Shown piece after piece: positions 26,901 through 37,800 of a stretch of 56,434 bases of DNA. The position numbers were made by a program, and so were the translations under genes. The notes beneath the pieces were generated by a model, which saw nothing but the letters and a program-made list of their open reading frames with translations, was not told the DNA's origin and did not search any database. Position 1 is the stretch's first letter; every line of letters begins with the position of its first letter. This stretch comes from a bacterium (GTDB lineage: Bacteria; Bacillota; Bacilli; Lactobacillales; Streptococcaceae), in assembly GCA_905221505.1 (NCBI GenBank), contig CAJNDL010000010.1:1-56434 (forward strand), written 5' to 3'.

Positions 26901-29784
26901 TGGTTTGATTAGAGTATTCTGCATTACTTGAAATGGTTACTGATGCTATAGAATGATCTACACTAGCATTCGTACCAGTCAATTGACCGACTAGACCACC
27001 AATTGCATACTGAGAAGTTGTAACAAAGGTATTTGTTATTCTTCCGGTGAAGCTACTATTACTTACGGTAGAATTATCAACTTTTTGGACAAGTCCTCCG
27101 ATACCTAGCTCACCAGCAATGATTCCATTTGCGTGAACATTATTTAAAGTTGAAGAATTTGTGGCTTCCTTAGCAACTGATGCGACATGATTCTTACCAG
27201 AAATATTAACATCTTTTAAGGTGAGATCCTTAACAGTAGCTCTATTTAATGTATTGAATAATGGCTTTTTCAAATTAAAGATAGCATAATTTTTACCTTG
27301 ATGACTACCAATTAGTGTTCCTGTGAATTTACTTGTAACGTAACTTTCTTGGTTTTCATTTAACTCAAACTCGCGAGCATTCATTGTTGCACCCAGAGTG
27401 AAAGTTCCATCAGGTCTACTATTCATATCAGTTACTAGTTTTTTAAATGATGTGTAGATAGGGCCGTCGTTTTGAACAACTTTTGGAAGATAATAAGTAA
27501 AATTGTCTTGATATTGATTATCTACAGATTGCTTCAAGTGTTCCAATCTAGCTGTAATTTTATAGACTGGTTTGCCATCTTTTGTAGTGTCCTCAATATT
27601 TGAAACTGGAAGCAGTACATCTTTAAATTTAGCTGACTTCACCTTAATGAAATAAGCAGATTTATTATCTGGTACTTTATCCAAGCTTGTATGCTGTCTT
27701 GACCGATCTCCTTCATAACTATAGAGCTCAACATCAGAAACACTTCTTAGTTCTATTGTTTTTTCTGGATCTGTTTCTTTTGGTTTCTCAACGGGAGTTT
27801 CAGGTTTTAGTTGCTCAATATTCCCCTTGTATTCAGGAAGTGGATCTACCTGTTCTGGTTCAACTATCGCTCCAGCTTGTACGCCTGTGTATTCTGGCAG
27901 CGGTTCCACTTTCTCTGGTTCTACTATCGCTCCCGACTGTACACCTGTATATTCTGGTAGTGGTGCAGCCTGCTCAGGTTCGACTACAGCGCCAGCTTGT
28001 ACGCCTGTGTACTCTTTTGGTGGCTCTACTTTTTCTGGTTCAACTATCGCTCCAGCTTGTACGCCTGTGTACTCTGGCAGTGGGGCTACTTGTTCTGGTT
28101 CAACTATCGCTCCAGCCTGTACCCCTGTATATTCTGGTAGTGGTGCTACTTGCTCTGGTTCAACTACTGCTCCTGCCTGTACCCCTGTGTATTCTGGTAG
28201 CGGTGCTACTTGTTCCGGTTCAACGATCGCGCCAGCTTGTACTCCAGCATATTCCGGTTCAACTTTTTCAGGTTCTACTATTGCTCCGGCTTGTACACCT
28301 GTATATTCTGGTTTTTCATGAACTTCTGGTTCGTCTTTGTCTGTCACTACTGCTGCTGACAATTCAGGCTGAACTTCTGGTTCTCCTTTATCACTCACTA
28401 CAGCTTCTGGCAATTCTGGTTGGACTGCTGGCTCACCTTTATCGCTTATAACTGCTTCTGGCAACTCTGGTTGGACTGCTGGCTCACCTTTGTCGGTTAC
28501 TACAGCTGCTGGTAGTTCAGGCTGAATTGCGGGTTCAACAATAGCTCCAGACTGTACTTCCTTATGTTCTGTGACAGTCTCAGGTTGTTCCTTTATAACT
28601 TGAGCTTTTTTAGTACCTTTTTCTACTATTCTTGAAACAGGCGCAGTCGTTGAAGTTGAAACAATTTCTCGTGAAACCTCTTCCTTGTTTACAGAGAATA
28701 TTCTGACAATTTCAACTTTCTTACCTAATTTACCTTCTTGTTTTACTCTTACAGTTCCTTCAGCTAAATCAGGATTTTCTTGAATTTCTTCTTGAAAATC
28801 TATTTTTGTTTCTATAGTTTCCTCACGATATAAGAGTTCAGGTTTATTCAACTGGCCTGATAGCACTTCATCCTGTGGATTTAATGTATTTACCCCAGTC
28901 TTTTCTTTTGGAGAAATCTTCTCCTCTTTCTTCGTTTCTAGATTCTTATGTTCGGCTAATTGTACTTTAGAATCTGAAGATTTTTTCTCTTCTTTTCTTG
29001 GATTGGTTAATTCTGTAGAAAGAGGTTTTTCAACTACTTGAACTTCTGTCGGCTTAGTTGAAGAAACAGGTGTTTGTTCCTGAATAGCTTGTACTGTTGA
29101 TGGATTCTCTACAAAATTAGGTGTAACATTATAATCCACCTTTTGTTGTTTTGTAGGAGTGGCTGCTGATTTTTCTTGATTGTTTACTTTAGAATCAGAA
29201 GTCGTTTTCCCCTCTTTGATATATCCAATATATGTGTAACCTGAAATATCTTTAGGAAGAGGCAATTTTTCTCCAGAGATCAATTCATAGTCAGTATTGT
29301 AATTTAGCAAAAGATTATTTTCTAAAGCATGAGCCGATACAAGGACACCATTTCCTATTCCTGCAATCAATACTAAATGTAATACCGTTTTATTCTTAAC
29401 TTTTTTCTTGGAAACAGCAAAAACTAAAATTCCCAGAGCTGCTAAGCTAGCACCAGCAACCAGGGCTTGCATATCATTCTTGCTTCCAGTATTTGGCAAT
29501 TCCCCCAGTTGATTTTGGGAATTTAATTTATAAACAAGATAATAAGTCTCATCATCATTCTCCACGTATGTAGGAATATCATAGACAAGCTGCTTCTTTT
29601 CTTCTGATGATAGCTCTGAATCTGTCACATATTTATAGTGAACATCTTTAGTCTCTTGAGCATCCACAGATGAACTAGCTAATACAGACATAAAAAATAA
29701 ACTTGAAATCGTCGCAGATACAAGTCCTACTGATAATTTTCTAAATGAAAAACGTTCTTGTTTTTCACCATAATACTTTTCCAT
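23908..29784 (-). CDS. iga: Immunoglobulin A1 protease (M26 zinc metalloprotease)
   Basis: 1,958 residues. The N-terminus (ERFSFRKLSVGLVSATISSL) is characteristic of mitis-group IgA1 protease. LPNTG lies at 96-100, followed by two membrane helices. A G5 domain lies at about 320-395 (EETIETKIDFQEEIQ onward). The repeat region has about four 17-residue units related to those of zmpB and about nine units of EYTGVQAGAIVEPEQVAPLP. The M26 N-domain is followed by the catalytic motif HEMTH at 1601-1605 with Glu 20 residues on (GLGPEFFAKG). The end, FRSSIFENKK, is the known IgA1 protease C-terminus. It cleaves the hinge of human IgA1. SD GGAGG precedes the ATG. The gene is followed directly by zmpB on the same strand. 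Confidence 0.97.
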   Translation of the reverse strand: MEKYYGEKQERFSFRKLSVGLVSATISSLFFMSVLASSSVDAQETKDVHYKYVTDSELSSEEKKQLVYDIPTYVENDDETYYLVYKLNSQNQLGELPNTGSKNDMQALVAGASLAALGILVFAVSKKKVKNKTVLHLVLIAGIGNGVLVSAHALENNLLLNYNTDYELISGEKLPLPKDISGYTYIGYIKEGKTTSDSKVNNQEKSAATPTKQQKVDYNVTPNFVENPSTVQAIQEQTPVSSTKPTEVQVVEKPLSTELTNPRKEEKKSSDSKVQLAEHKNLETKKEEKISPKEKTGVNTLNPQDEVLSGQLNKPELLYREETIETKIDFQEEIQENPDLAEGTVRVKQEGKLGKKVEIVRIFSVNKEEVSREIVSTSTTAPVSRIVEKGTKKAQVIKEQPETVTEHKEVQSGAIVEPAIQPELPAAVVTDKGEPAVQPELPEAVISDKGEPAVQPELPEAVVSDKGEPEVQPELSAAVVTDKDEPEVHEKPEYTGVQAGAIVEPEKVEPEYAGVQAGAIVEPEQVAPLPEYTGVQAGAVVEPEQVAPLPEYTGVQAGAIVEPEQVAPLPEYTGVQAGAIVEPEKVEPPKEYTGVQAGAVVEPEQAAPLPEYTGVQSGAIVEPEKVEPLPEYTGVQAGAIVEPEQVDPLPEYKGNIEQLKPETPVEKPKETDPEKTIELRSVSDVELYSYEGDRSRQHTSLDKVPDNKSAYFIKVKSAKFKDVLLPVSNIEDTTKDGKPVYKITARLEHLKQSVDNQYQDNFTYYLPKVVQNDGPIYTSFKKLVTDMNSRPDGTFTLGATMNAREFELNENQESYVTSKFTGTLIGSHQGKNYAIFNLKKPLFNTLNRATVKDLTLKDVNISGKNHVASVAKEATNSSTLNNVHANGIIAGELGIGGLVQKVDNSTVSNSSFTGRITNTFVTTSQYAIGGLVGQLTGTNASVDHSIASVTISSNAEYSNQTIGGIVGIVENNATVENSYAEGEINNAKPFARVGGVAGSLWTNGSDTKDNSGRLSSVLSDVTVTNGNAISGYHFNGMKETAVYSNKDNKVVNVQAVGDEVMSVDSTVERGTEIEKEAVQAKKDQITTKKTITVEDFTNSAKQDVDYTKATHYQATRDIAYKNIEKLLPFYNRDTIVKYGNQLSTNTNLFKKELLSVVPMKNEEVVSDITSNKNSINHLLLHYKDGTSEKVDLTYHSDFANLAEYTIGTTGLVYTPSAFLKNYTSIIDRVKNDLTAVQYNSTALKNLLGISDNVKLTELYLDEQFAKTKEHLTETLKKLLSADAAVSGNNSAIDNYMVDKIKRNKEALMLGLTYLERWYDFKFDKASAKDLLMFHMDFFGKGNTSPLDTIIELGKSGYNNLLAKNNVVTYNALLTNNYGTKDLFSALEGYRKAFAPHQTNNEWFKSQTKALIVEEKSNIPEVRANQEKAGSKYSIGVYDRITSDSWKYRNMVLPLLTLPERSVFVISTISSLGFGAYDRYRNKDHQSSGDLNSFVEKSAHETAERQRDHYDYWYRILDKEGREKLYRNILLYDAYKFGTDNTEGKATEVADFDSPNPAMKHFFGPVGNKVGHNGHGAYATGDAVYYMGYRMLDKDGAITYTHEMTHDSDQDIYLGGYGRRSGLGPEFFAKGLLQAPDHPDDATITINSILKHSKSDSTEGQRLQILDPTTRFKNSDDLKQYVHNMFDVVYMLEYLEGNSILKLDTYQKQQLLRKVTNEYHPDPDGNSVYATNVVKDLAYAEAEKLHSFNDLIENNIISSREYASGKYERNGYFTIKLFAPIYAALSSDIGTPGDLMGRRMAYELLAAKGFKDGMVPYISNQFEADARANNKTITSYGKTKGLVTDTLVFQKLFNGQYHTWSDFKKAMYAERQTKFGQLNTVSFKDPSTPWYNRKIKTIKSINELENLMRKAVLEDLDTPHWDNYNPETDSAVHKLKRAIFKAYLDQTDDFRSSIFENKK
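27832..28320 (-). repeat. 60-bp tandem repeats in iga
   Basis: About nine units encode EYTGVQAGAIVEPEQVAPLP with AVVEPE, KVEP and short variants. Confidence 0.92.
28321..28545 (-). repeat. 51-bp repeats in iga related to those of zmpB
   Basis: About four units encode GEPAVQPELPEAVVSDK, the same 17-residue motif as in zmpB (PELP versus PALP). Confidence 0.85.
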
Positions 29785-29988
29785 TATTCCTCCTTGAAAT
29801 AAAATTTATATATGTTACAAAGACTTTTATTATATTAGTCTATTATCTATAAAAAAGCCAATACACTCTGATTATACTCTTAATTTACAAAAAAGTCTTA
29901 AAATTGAGTAGCGTTTTCATACTTTGTTTTATATATAAAATATCAAGTAGTAATGTTTGTAATTTTCTATTATTCTTTTTGGATAAAA
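29785..29988 (-). promoter_or_regulatory. iga upstream region
   Basis: AT-rich gap holding the iga promoter. Candidates on the minus strand are TATAAT near 29826-29836, preceded by TTGGCT about 20 bp away, and a second TATAAT nearer 29876. I cannot decide between them. SD AAGGAGG lies just before the iga ATG. No ORF seen. Confidence 0.45.
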
Positions 29989-30026
29989 TGTAACCTACCA
30001 TGAAATTTCCACGGTAGGTGTTACTC
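29989..30026 (-). terminator. Terminator of the rexB-rexA operon
   Basis: Hairpin with CTACC / GGTAG and flanking GTAAC / GTTAC arms, directly after the stop codon of the last operon gene; the minus strand continues ATTTT. Confidence 0.75.
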
Positions 30027-31203
30027 ATATCAATAATCGTTCTAAAAATGGTTTGAGGCAGTTGAGGAGAATTCCTTCTATCCAGCTTTCTTGGGCTGAA
30101 GAGAGATGGTCTGCTTGAAGGCTTTCTTTTAAAAAGTCTCGGACTTGTTCTGGTGAGATCTCAAATTCAAAAGCTTTCATTTTATAGAAAAAGTCGATGA
30201 GATGATCTGACAGGTATTGGGTTGAAAAGGGTACTTCACCACTTTTTCGATGTTCTAATAAGAGCCTAGAAAATCGGGCTTTTTCTTCAGGAAGCTCACG
30301 AAAATAGGAATTGAGGAGCCAGGTCTGTTTCTGCTTTCTTTCAATTGGATCCTGACTCGCAATTCGTTGGTCTTTTTCTAACTCTTTTTGGTATTGTATG
30401 GCCTTGATAGCCCGTTCTGTTCTATTTTTCCCAAAAAGGATTTTCTCCCACTTGCGTTCTTCTTGGGTTAAGGTTTCTGTAAAGCCAAAGTAATCCTGAT
30501 AAGCCCGTTCTGCCGGCCCCATGGCTAAGACCAGATTATCTGCATATTGCTTTGCGATTTTATCCCTCTTCTTGCGCTCTTTCTCTGCCTGGATACGCAG
30601 TTCTTGTTCGTAGTCAATTTTTTCCTTTCCTAGCTTGACAAGGTAGAGTTGGTCATCTGGTTTTCCAAGTAAAAAGGGTTTGATACACTTTTCAAGGACT
30701 TCTTCCATCCGAGCCTTTTTCTTTGGCTCGGCCTTGGTCCAACTTCCTCCCTGAAAGACTTCTAGGAAAAGCTGGTAGTCTCTCTCAGGTGTGAACTGAT
30801 TACCGCGATTGGGTTTGAAAACACCTTTTTCCCAGAGCCATTTTAGAAGTCGCTCGTCAAAATCACTTTTATTGACCTTGATTTTTTCCTTTTTCTGAGC
30901 TTTTCTGGTTAGATTTTCAACCTTTCTGAGCAGTTTTTCTTCCTCTTCCAATTGCTGGTCAAGGCTTAATCGATGAAAATGACGAACACAGTCGCTACCG
31001 ATTGGAAAGAGGCGTTGGCCTGTGACACCGTTAAAGAGCTCATAAGCGTATTTGATGGCATTTCCACAGACACAATTGCTACGGCCGATACCGTTAAAAA
31101 TCAAGGAAACTTCATTCCATTCCTTGGTAGCTTGTTCCCAAGTATCAGCTTTTGAAGTCTGTAATACGGCATCGTGCAAGGCTTTTCTAACTGGAAGTGT
31201 CAT
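30025..31203 (-). CDS. Uncharacterised Cys-motif protein in the rex operon
   Basis: 392 residues, not assigned to a named family. Near the N-terminus is SNCVCGNAIKYAYELFN (Cys44, Cys46) followed by PIGSDCVRHFH (Cys72, with His75 and His77), which looks like a small metal-binding site. A long Lys/Glu-rich helical region follows (about 85-130, 205-300). Two segments resemble each other: about 110-180, ending EVLEKCIKPFLLG, and about 330-390, ending GILLNCLKPFLERL, suggesting an internal duplication. No signal peptide or membrane helix. It starts 18 bp after rexA on the same strand and is the last gene before a terminator, so a link to DNA break processing is possible; that is inference from position only. 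Confidence 0.75.
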   Translation of the reverse strand: MTLPVRKALHDAVLQTSKADTWEQATKEWNEVSLIFNGIGRSNCVCGNAIKYAYELFNGVTGQRLFPIGSDCVRHFHRLSLDQQLEEEEKLLRKVENLTRKAQKKEKIKVNKSDFDERLLKWLWEKGVFKPNRGNQFTPERDYQLFLEVFQGGSWTKAEPKKKARMEEVLEKCIKPFLLGKPDDQLYLVKLGKEKIDYEQELRIQAEKERKKRDKIAKQYADNLVLAMGPAERAYQDYFGFTETLTQEERKWEKILFGKNRTERAIKAIQYQKELEKDQRIASQDPIERKQKQTWLLNSYFRELPEEKARFSRLLLEHRKSGEVPFSTQYLSDHLIDFFYKMKAFEFEISPEQVRDFLKESLQADHLSSAQESWIEGILLNCLKPFLERLLI

Positions 31204-31220
31204 GAGGTCTCCTTTCTAGA

Positions 31221-34200
31221 TTATACTTTTACAACTTGAACCTCTTCTTTACCTAGTAAAATCAAGTATTTTTCAATATTTTCAATCGAATAGGCTCGTG
31301 ATAAAGCCTCTTCGTATAGGGCTAATTGACCACGATAGCGGTCTATGAGTTGACTTGGCTCATCATAGCGGTCTGTCTTGTAGTCGAACAGAACAATTCT
31401 ATCCTCATAAAGCAGATAGCCATCCAAGATTCCACGGACAACGAAGTCTTCCTGACTATTTTGGTCTCGTTTGAGCATGGAGAAGGGTTGCTCACGATAG
31501 AGATGGTCTGTATTATCAAGAATTTCCTGACCAAGTGCTGTGTCAAAGAATGCAAGAATTTTAGAAAGATTGATCTTGTCTCTGACAGCTTGACTGGTTT
31601 GAACTTGTTTGAGAGTTTCTGTCAGACTAGCAAGTGTTGGTCGCTGACTGAGGTCAATTCTCTGCATGAGTTCGTGGGTAGCACTCCCAATCTCAGCTCC
31701 TGTTACCATTTCTTTGGTTGAAAAATCTGGCAAATCAAAGCTAATTTTCTTGTCTACTGACTGGGCTTGACCAGCAATCTCGACCCCTTCCATATCTATA
31801 ACAGGTTCATAAAATTTCTTGATTTGGCTTGGGGTTTGAACACTAGGCAGTTCAATGGCTGCGCGATGAAGAGTATTATAGACTTCCACCTCTTTCAGCA
31901 TTTCAAGAGCTTCTTTGATGGTTTCTGACTGGCGATTGTCTGCTTGGGAGCTATCTTGGAGAGGACTCTTGTTTTCCAATTCTCCGATAGCCTCTCTGGT
32001 CAGCTGGGCTTCACCAATAAAACGATAGCTAAAGTTGAGATTGTCCTTGGCAAATACTTTGCTGATAGCCCAGATCCAATCTTGGAAATTCTTGGCTTGA
32101 AGTCTAGTGTTGCTATTTAGTTTTCCATTTTTTGCTGCTGGGAATTCCTTGGATTCCAGCTTTTCACGCGAACCCTTGCCTACAAGATAGAGCTTTTTCT
32201 CAGCCCTCGTCATGGCAACATAAAGGAGACGCATCTGCTCTGAATAGCTAGCCAGCTGTAATTCCTCTTCATTCTGCCTATAAGTTAGGCTAGGAATGGA
32301 GAGTTTAATGGTTTTAGGGTAGTGGGCTTCCACTGCTCCTGTCTCCATTTTGGCAATGTATTTGACACCTAGTCCATTTTTACGACTGAGAATGACTTCT
32401 GACATGCTGTCTTGCTTGTTAAAATCCTGATCCATATTGAGGATAAAAACGTAAGGAAACTCCAGCCCTTTACTCTTGTGAATGGTCATGAGTTCTACAG
32501 CATCCTTTGGCGGTGCTACTGCCACGCTTGCAAGATCGTGCTGGGCTTCTAGGACTTGGTCAATCATACGGATAAAACGAGATAAGCCCTTGAAATTGCT
32601 CTTTTCAAACTGGTCAGCCCGTAGAGCTAGGGCATAGAGATTAGCCTGCCTAGCAGGACCATTTGGCAAAGCTCCAACATAATCATAGTAAAAACGGTCA
32701 TTATAAATCTTCCAAATCAAGTCATAAAGGGAGTGAGTTTTGGCATACAAGCGCCAAGAATCCAAGATATTCATGAATTGGTTTAGTTTTTCAGCTAGTG
32801 TTGAGTGAATTAACTCTTTCTGGCTTGTTGGCTGTTTTTGAGCATTGACCAGTTTTTCATAGAGATTTTCTTGGATTTTATCTTCTGCTTTCTGAAGGGA
32901 CAAACGTGCTAACTCGTCCTCGTCAAATCCAAACATTGGAGACTTCATGAGAGCGACCAAGGCATAGTCTTGTAGGGGATTGTGAATGACACGAAGGGTG
33001 TCCAGCATGACTTGTACTTCTAAGGATTGGAGATAATTATTTTGCTCACCGTCGGTTTTGACAGGGATTCCATACTCAGACAGGGCAAGAAGAATCTGGT
33101 CATTTCGACTGCGGCTAGAGGTCAAAAGGGCAATTTCCTTAAAAGCAACACCTTTTTCCTGATGAAGTTTAAGGATTTCCTTGATGACTAGGCGCATTTC
33201 ACCTGTTAGTTTCGTTTCTGCCTGACTCTCTTCTTCCTCACCAGAATCGTCCTTGTCGTAAAGGAGAAATTCCGCCTTGTTGTCTGGATTGGGAGTTAGT
33301 TTGCTATTGGCAAAAACAAGCTGGTGCATGCTGTCATAGTTGATTTCACCGACTTCTTGGTCCATAAGGCGTGCAAAAATATCATTGGTTGCTGACAGCA
33401 CTTCTGAACTGCTACGGAAATTTTCCTTGAGGAGAATGAGCTTTCCTTCTTGGGGATTTTGTGCATATCTTTGGAATTTTTCATTAAAAATCTGGGGATC
33501 TGCCTGACGGAAACGGTAGATAGACTGCTTGATATCCCCCACCATAAAGCGATTGTGACCATTCGACAGCAATTCCAACATCCGTTCTTGAATGTGGTTG
33601 GTATCCTGATACTCATCGACCATGACTTCGTGGAAGCGATTCCGATAAGCCTCACGAACTTGCGGGAAATTCTCTAAAATCTCAATGGTATAATGGCTGA
33701 TATCAGCGAATTCAAAGGCATTTTCCTGACGTTTACGCTGACGATAAGCCTCCACAAAATCACTCATGAAGGTTTGGAAGGTCTTAGCTAGTTCCCAGGT
33801 GTCTTCATGATAACGTTCTTGATAGTCCAGAATGGTTATCTGGTCTGATAATTGTCCTAGTTTAGCAAACTGGGTCTTTCTCTCTTCGTTGTAAGCATCA
33901 GCCAGAAGTTTCAAATCAGCCTTACGACTGGCATTAGTTAGAGCCCGACCATTTTTCTCCTTGGAGATGGCAACAACACGCGCAAGCACTGCTTGATAAG
34001 CCTGACTATCGGACTCTTGATTTAAGGAGCCAATTTCATCTAAAATCAACTGAACATTCTCTAGATAAGCAGCCTTTGCAAATTCCTTGGCATCATTATC
34101 CAGATGGTAACGGAAAAAGCTTTCCAAGTCCCAAAGGGCTTGCTGGATTTGCTTAGTCAGTTTTTCTTTTTCACTAGTAAAATCAGCTTTTTCAAAGCCT

Positions 34201-34871
34201 TTGAGGAAAGAGTTCTTCAGCCATTTCTGAGGATTGCTGGTGGATTGGAGGAAGTCATAGATTTTATAGACCTGCTGGCGCAGACCGCGTTCATCCTTGC
34301 CACGCCCAGCAAAGTTTTTCAGCAGATGACTAAAGGACTCTTTTTGTTTACCTTGATAATGCGCTTCAAAGACCTCGTGGAAGACTTCATTTTTTAGAAG
34401 GAGTTGCTCGCTTTGGTTTTGTAAAATTCGGAAATTAGGCGCAATATCAATCAGATAGCCATGTTTGCCAAGGAATTTTTGTGTGAAAGAGTCCATAGTT
34501 CCGATGGCAGCGTTAGGTAGGTCTGCCAACTGGCGTCCTAAGTGTTGTTTGAGGTCAACGTCATCGCTTTCTTGGATTTGTTGGCTGATTTTTTTCTCCA
34601 AACGTTCTTTAAGTTCGGTCGCAGCCTTGACGGTAAAGGTTGAGATAAAGAGTTGAGAAATTTCGACACCACGCGCTAACTGATCCAGAATACGCTCAGC
34701 CATGACAAAGGTCTTCCCAGAACCAGCCGATGCTGAGACTAGGATATTTTGGCCAGAAGTGTAGATTGCTTCAACTTGCTCGGCAGTTTTCTTCTGTTCC
34801 TTGTTCGAATTTGCTTCTACTTCTTGCAGTTTTTGAATTTCTTCCTCAGTTAAAAAGGGAATGGGCTTCAT
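31221..34871 (-). CDS. rexA: ATP-dependent helicase/nuclease subunit A (RexA/AddA)
   Basis: 1,216 residues, a UvrD-like superfamily 1A helicase fused to a RecB-type nuclease. Walker A ASAGSGKT is at 47-54. Walker B/motif [10 protein letters not shown] is near 415, with motif [18 protein letters not shown] and motif [13 protein letters not shown] further on. The C-terminal nuclease domain has [12 protein letters not shown]. With RexB it processes double-strand breaks in the Chi-regulated RecBCD-like pathway. The start overlaps the rexB stop by 4 bp, so translation is coupled. Complete. Confidence 0.96.
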   Translation of the reverse strand: MKPIPFLTEEEIQKLQEVEANSNKEQKKTAEQVEAIYTSGQNILVSASAGSGKTFVMAERILDQLARGVEISQLFISTFTVKAATELKERLEKKISQQIQESDDVDLKQHLGRQLADLPNAAIGTMDSFTQKFLGKHGYLIDIAPNFRILQNQSEQLLLKNEVFHEVFEAHYQGKQKESFSHLLKNFAGRGKDERGLRQQVYKIYDFLQSTSNPQKWLKNSFLKGFEKADFTSEKEKLTKQIQQALWDLESFFRYHLDNDAKEFAKAAYLENVQLILDEIGSLNQESDSQAYQAVLARVVAISKEKNGRALTNASRKADLKLLADAYNEERKTQFAKLGQLSDQITILDYQERYHEDTWELAKTFQTFMSDFVEAYRQRKRQENAFEFADISHYTIEILENFPQVREAYRNRFHEVMVDEYQDTNHIQERMLELLSNGHNRFMVGDIKQSIYRFRQADPQIFNEKFQRYAQNPQEGKLILLKENFRSSSEVLSATNDIFARLMDQEVGEINYDSMHQLVFANSKLTPNPDNKAEFLLYDKDDSGEEEESQAETKLTGEMRLVIKEILKLHQEKGVAFKEIALLTSSRSRNDQILLALSEYGIPVKTDGEQNNYLQSLEVQVMLDTLRVIHNPLQDYALVALMKSPMFGFDEDELARLSLQKAEDKIQENLYEKLVNAQKQPTSQKELIHSTLAEKLNQFMNILDSWRLYAKTHSLYDLIWKIYNDRFYYDYVGALPNGPARQANLYALALRADQFEKSNFKGLSRFIRMIDQVLEAQHDLASVAVAPPKDAVELMTIHKSKGLEFPYVFILNMDQDFNKQDSMSEVILSRKNGLGVKYIAKMETGAVEAHYPKTIKLSIPSLTYRQNEEELQLASYSEQMRLLYVAMTRAEKKLYLVGKGSREKLESKEFPAAKNGKLNSNTRLQAKNFQDWIWAISKVFAKDNLNFSYRFIGEAQLTREAIGELENKSPLQDSSQADNRQSETIKEALEMLKEVEVYNTLHRAAIELPSVQTPSQIKKFYEPVIDMEGVEIAGQAQSVDKKISFDLPDFSTKEMVTGAEIGSATHELMQRIDLSQRPTLASLTETLKQVQTSQAVRDKINLSKILAFFDTALGQEILDNTDHLYREQPFSMLKRDQNSQEDFVVRGILDGYLLYEDRIVLFDYKTDRYDEPSQLIDRYRGQLALYEEALSRAYSIENIEKYLILLGKEEVQVVKV

Positions 34872-37800
34872 CGATTCAACTCCTCTCTTATTTTTTCAAA
34901 CCAAGCTTGCTTGAGTTTTTCTCCGATTAAACGCTTGCCGTCAGCCAAGTCTAACTTCTCTAGGAAACGGGCTTGACCTAAGTGGTAATTGGCTTCAAAT
35001 CCTGTGATGGCTTGATGTTGCTGAACGTAGGGGGCAATACTTCTGCCATTTTCGGTATAAGGGTTAATGGCGAACTGGCCTGCTAAAATCTTCTCAGCTG
35101 CCTTCTTGTAAAGATGGACATTGTAGTCCAGCAGGAGCTGGAATTCCTCATCCGTCAACTGGTTGGCTTTGGTTTTATTGTAAAATTCACCCAAGTGACT
35201 GCTTTCTTTTTCTAAAAAGAGTCCTTGGTATTTCATAGACTTGCTAGCTTCTACTACTGCACCTGCTAGACTTTTGACGGCCATCAGAGATTGGACTGGC
35301 TCGGCCATTTCCAAGTACATGGCACCAAAAAAGTTCTGCTCCCCTTCTCTTTTTAGGGCAGCTAGATAGGTTGGTAACTGGGAATTGAGTCCATTAAAGA
35401 AATGAGGAAACTGGAACTGAGTTAGACTCGACTTGTAGTCTACCACTCCTATCGCCCCATCAGCTTTCAAACGATCAATGCGGTCAACCTTGCCTCGTAC
35501 AAAGACACTGCGACCATCGTCCAATTGAATAAAGGCCTGCTCTTTACCGCCGAAGTTCGCCTCTTCTTTGATGGTTTCGATGGCTGGATTGTGACGAAGA
35601 ATATGTCCAGTCGTCCGTGCAACATCAAGCAGAACTTCCTTAGTAAACTGGGCTTCCAAACTTTCTTGATAAATAGCCTCAAATTCCCGCTCTTGACTGG
35701 TTTCTTGGATAGCCTGTTCCAAACGTTGATCAAAGGAATCTTCTTCAGGCAACTGCAAGGCCCGTTCAAAAATACGGTGCAAGAAATTCCCATGACTACG
35801 AGCATCTGGACGTAGGCGCAATTCTTCTTGCAAACCTAAAACGTAGCGAAGAAAATAACTGTATTCATTGCGATAAAACTCCGTCAAACCAGAGGTTGAC
35901 AGGTAAAACTCCTGATCAGTAGGATAGAGTGCTTGTAAGGTGTCCTTAGCCAACTGCTTACTACTTGGACTGGTTGGGAGGGCTGGATTTTCTAAACCTT
36001 GCTGGTCTAGTTTTTTACCCATCACACGCGCCAGAACCTTGACAAAGGTCAAATCTTGCTCCCTATCACTCGTATCGCCCTGCTGGTGATAGGCAACCAG
36101 ACTAGACAAAAGACTGTGATATGAACCCATATCTTCCTTAGACAGCCCTTTGTGATTCATTCTCTTCTCTTTCCGACTAAATCCAAAATGGACCAGCTCT
36201 TGAAGATAGGCAGATTCCTTACTTTCACTTTCATTAAAAAGGCTTGGAGCCGACAAGACCAACTCTTTACGTGCAGAATTGACCAAGGAAAGCATAGTAT
36301 AGCGATTTTTCTTGAGATTTTCACTGCTGGCAATCAGTAATTGAACACCTTCCTCTGTCGCTTGGTTTAAGCTTTGTCTTTCTTCATCAGTCAAAAGACT
36401 GGTGTTTTGCGCTATTTTTGGTAAATTGTCCTGAGTCAGCCCTATGGCATAGACAAAGTCAGCAGTAAGTGGCGCAATCAAATCATAGCTTTGCACCAGA
36501 ACGGTGTCTACGGTTGCTGGAATAGTACGGTACTGAGATAGGCTCATCCCAGAATGGAGCAAGGCTAGGAAGTCCTCTAGACTAACCTGTGAACCAGCAA
36601 AAACGGTCGCAAATTGTTCTAAAACATGGCAGAAAGCCTTCCAAACTTCGGCTTGTCTTTCCTGTTCAAGAGCTTCCATGCTAGCTGTCAAATCTTGCAG
36701 TTGCTTGGTCACCGCTCCTTCTTTTAGAAAAGCATTCCACTTTTGCAAGAGATTTTCAGCCTTCTGTTTTCGACTGGCAAATAGGGTTTCAAGAGGGGCT
36801 AAAATACGCAGACGAAGAGCATTTAAACGTTCCAAATTAAATTTTCCATGGTGGGATTTGGTGAAGGTTTGCTGAAAGGATGGCAAGCCATTGATACCAA
36901 GATAGCGGAGATATTGCTCAAAAGCATCAATATCAGCTTGTCTAAGGTCGGTATACAAACCTGTTCTGAGGAGGTTTATCAAATCCTCCTGACGAAAACG
37001 GTAGCGTTTTAAAGCCAAAATAGACTCGACAAACTGTGTCAAAGGGTGGTGGGCCATAGCTTCGCTTCTACCAAGATAAAAAGGAATCTGATACTGATCA
37101 AAAATCGTTTTTAGAGATAACTGGTAAGAAGCCACATCTCCCAAGAGAATACGAAAATGCTTGTAACTAAGGTCTGAGTTCTCATGCAATTTCTGACGGA
37201 TACTACGGGCAACTAACTCCAACTCTTCTTTTTGCGTCAAACAAGACCAGATTTGCAGGTTTTCACGGTCTTTCTCATCGACCTCCAAAGTGAGCTCTGA
37301 AAAGTCATAAGAAGACTCCAGCAAACGAGAGGCCTTGTCAAAACTATCCATCTTCTCATGAGCTTGAGAAAGGTCTTGTGCAGGTGTTTGGTATTTAGAA
37401 GCTAGATGATGGAGAAACTCCACACTGGCTTGATAAAGATTACCTTCGCTAAAAGGACTGGTATAAGCTTTCTTGCTAGCATAGGCCCCAATGACAATCT
37501 CAACACCCTTGCCATGAAGTAAGTCCACAATCCGCTCTTCCTCGGCAGAAAAACGGGTAAATCCATCAATGACAAGGGCAATTTGAGTAAAATCACTACT
37601 TACCTTGTCATTCTCAATAGCCTCAATCAAATGGGATAACTGACTGCCCTGAGCTAACTGACCTTGATTGAGATAGGCGGTTACTTTCTCAAAAATCAAA
37701 AGTAAATCTGCTCGCTTGTCTTCATCTGTCAAACTTTCCAAGTCCAAAAAACTCATCTGAGCAGTCGTCATCTCGTGATAAAGCTCAATCAACTGCTGGA

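Noticed and set aside
27687..28451. 254-codon plus-strand frame opposite the iga repeats
   Set aside because: Antisense artefact of the 60-bp repeats with no start signal; the minus-strand protein is clearly iga.
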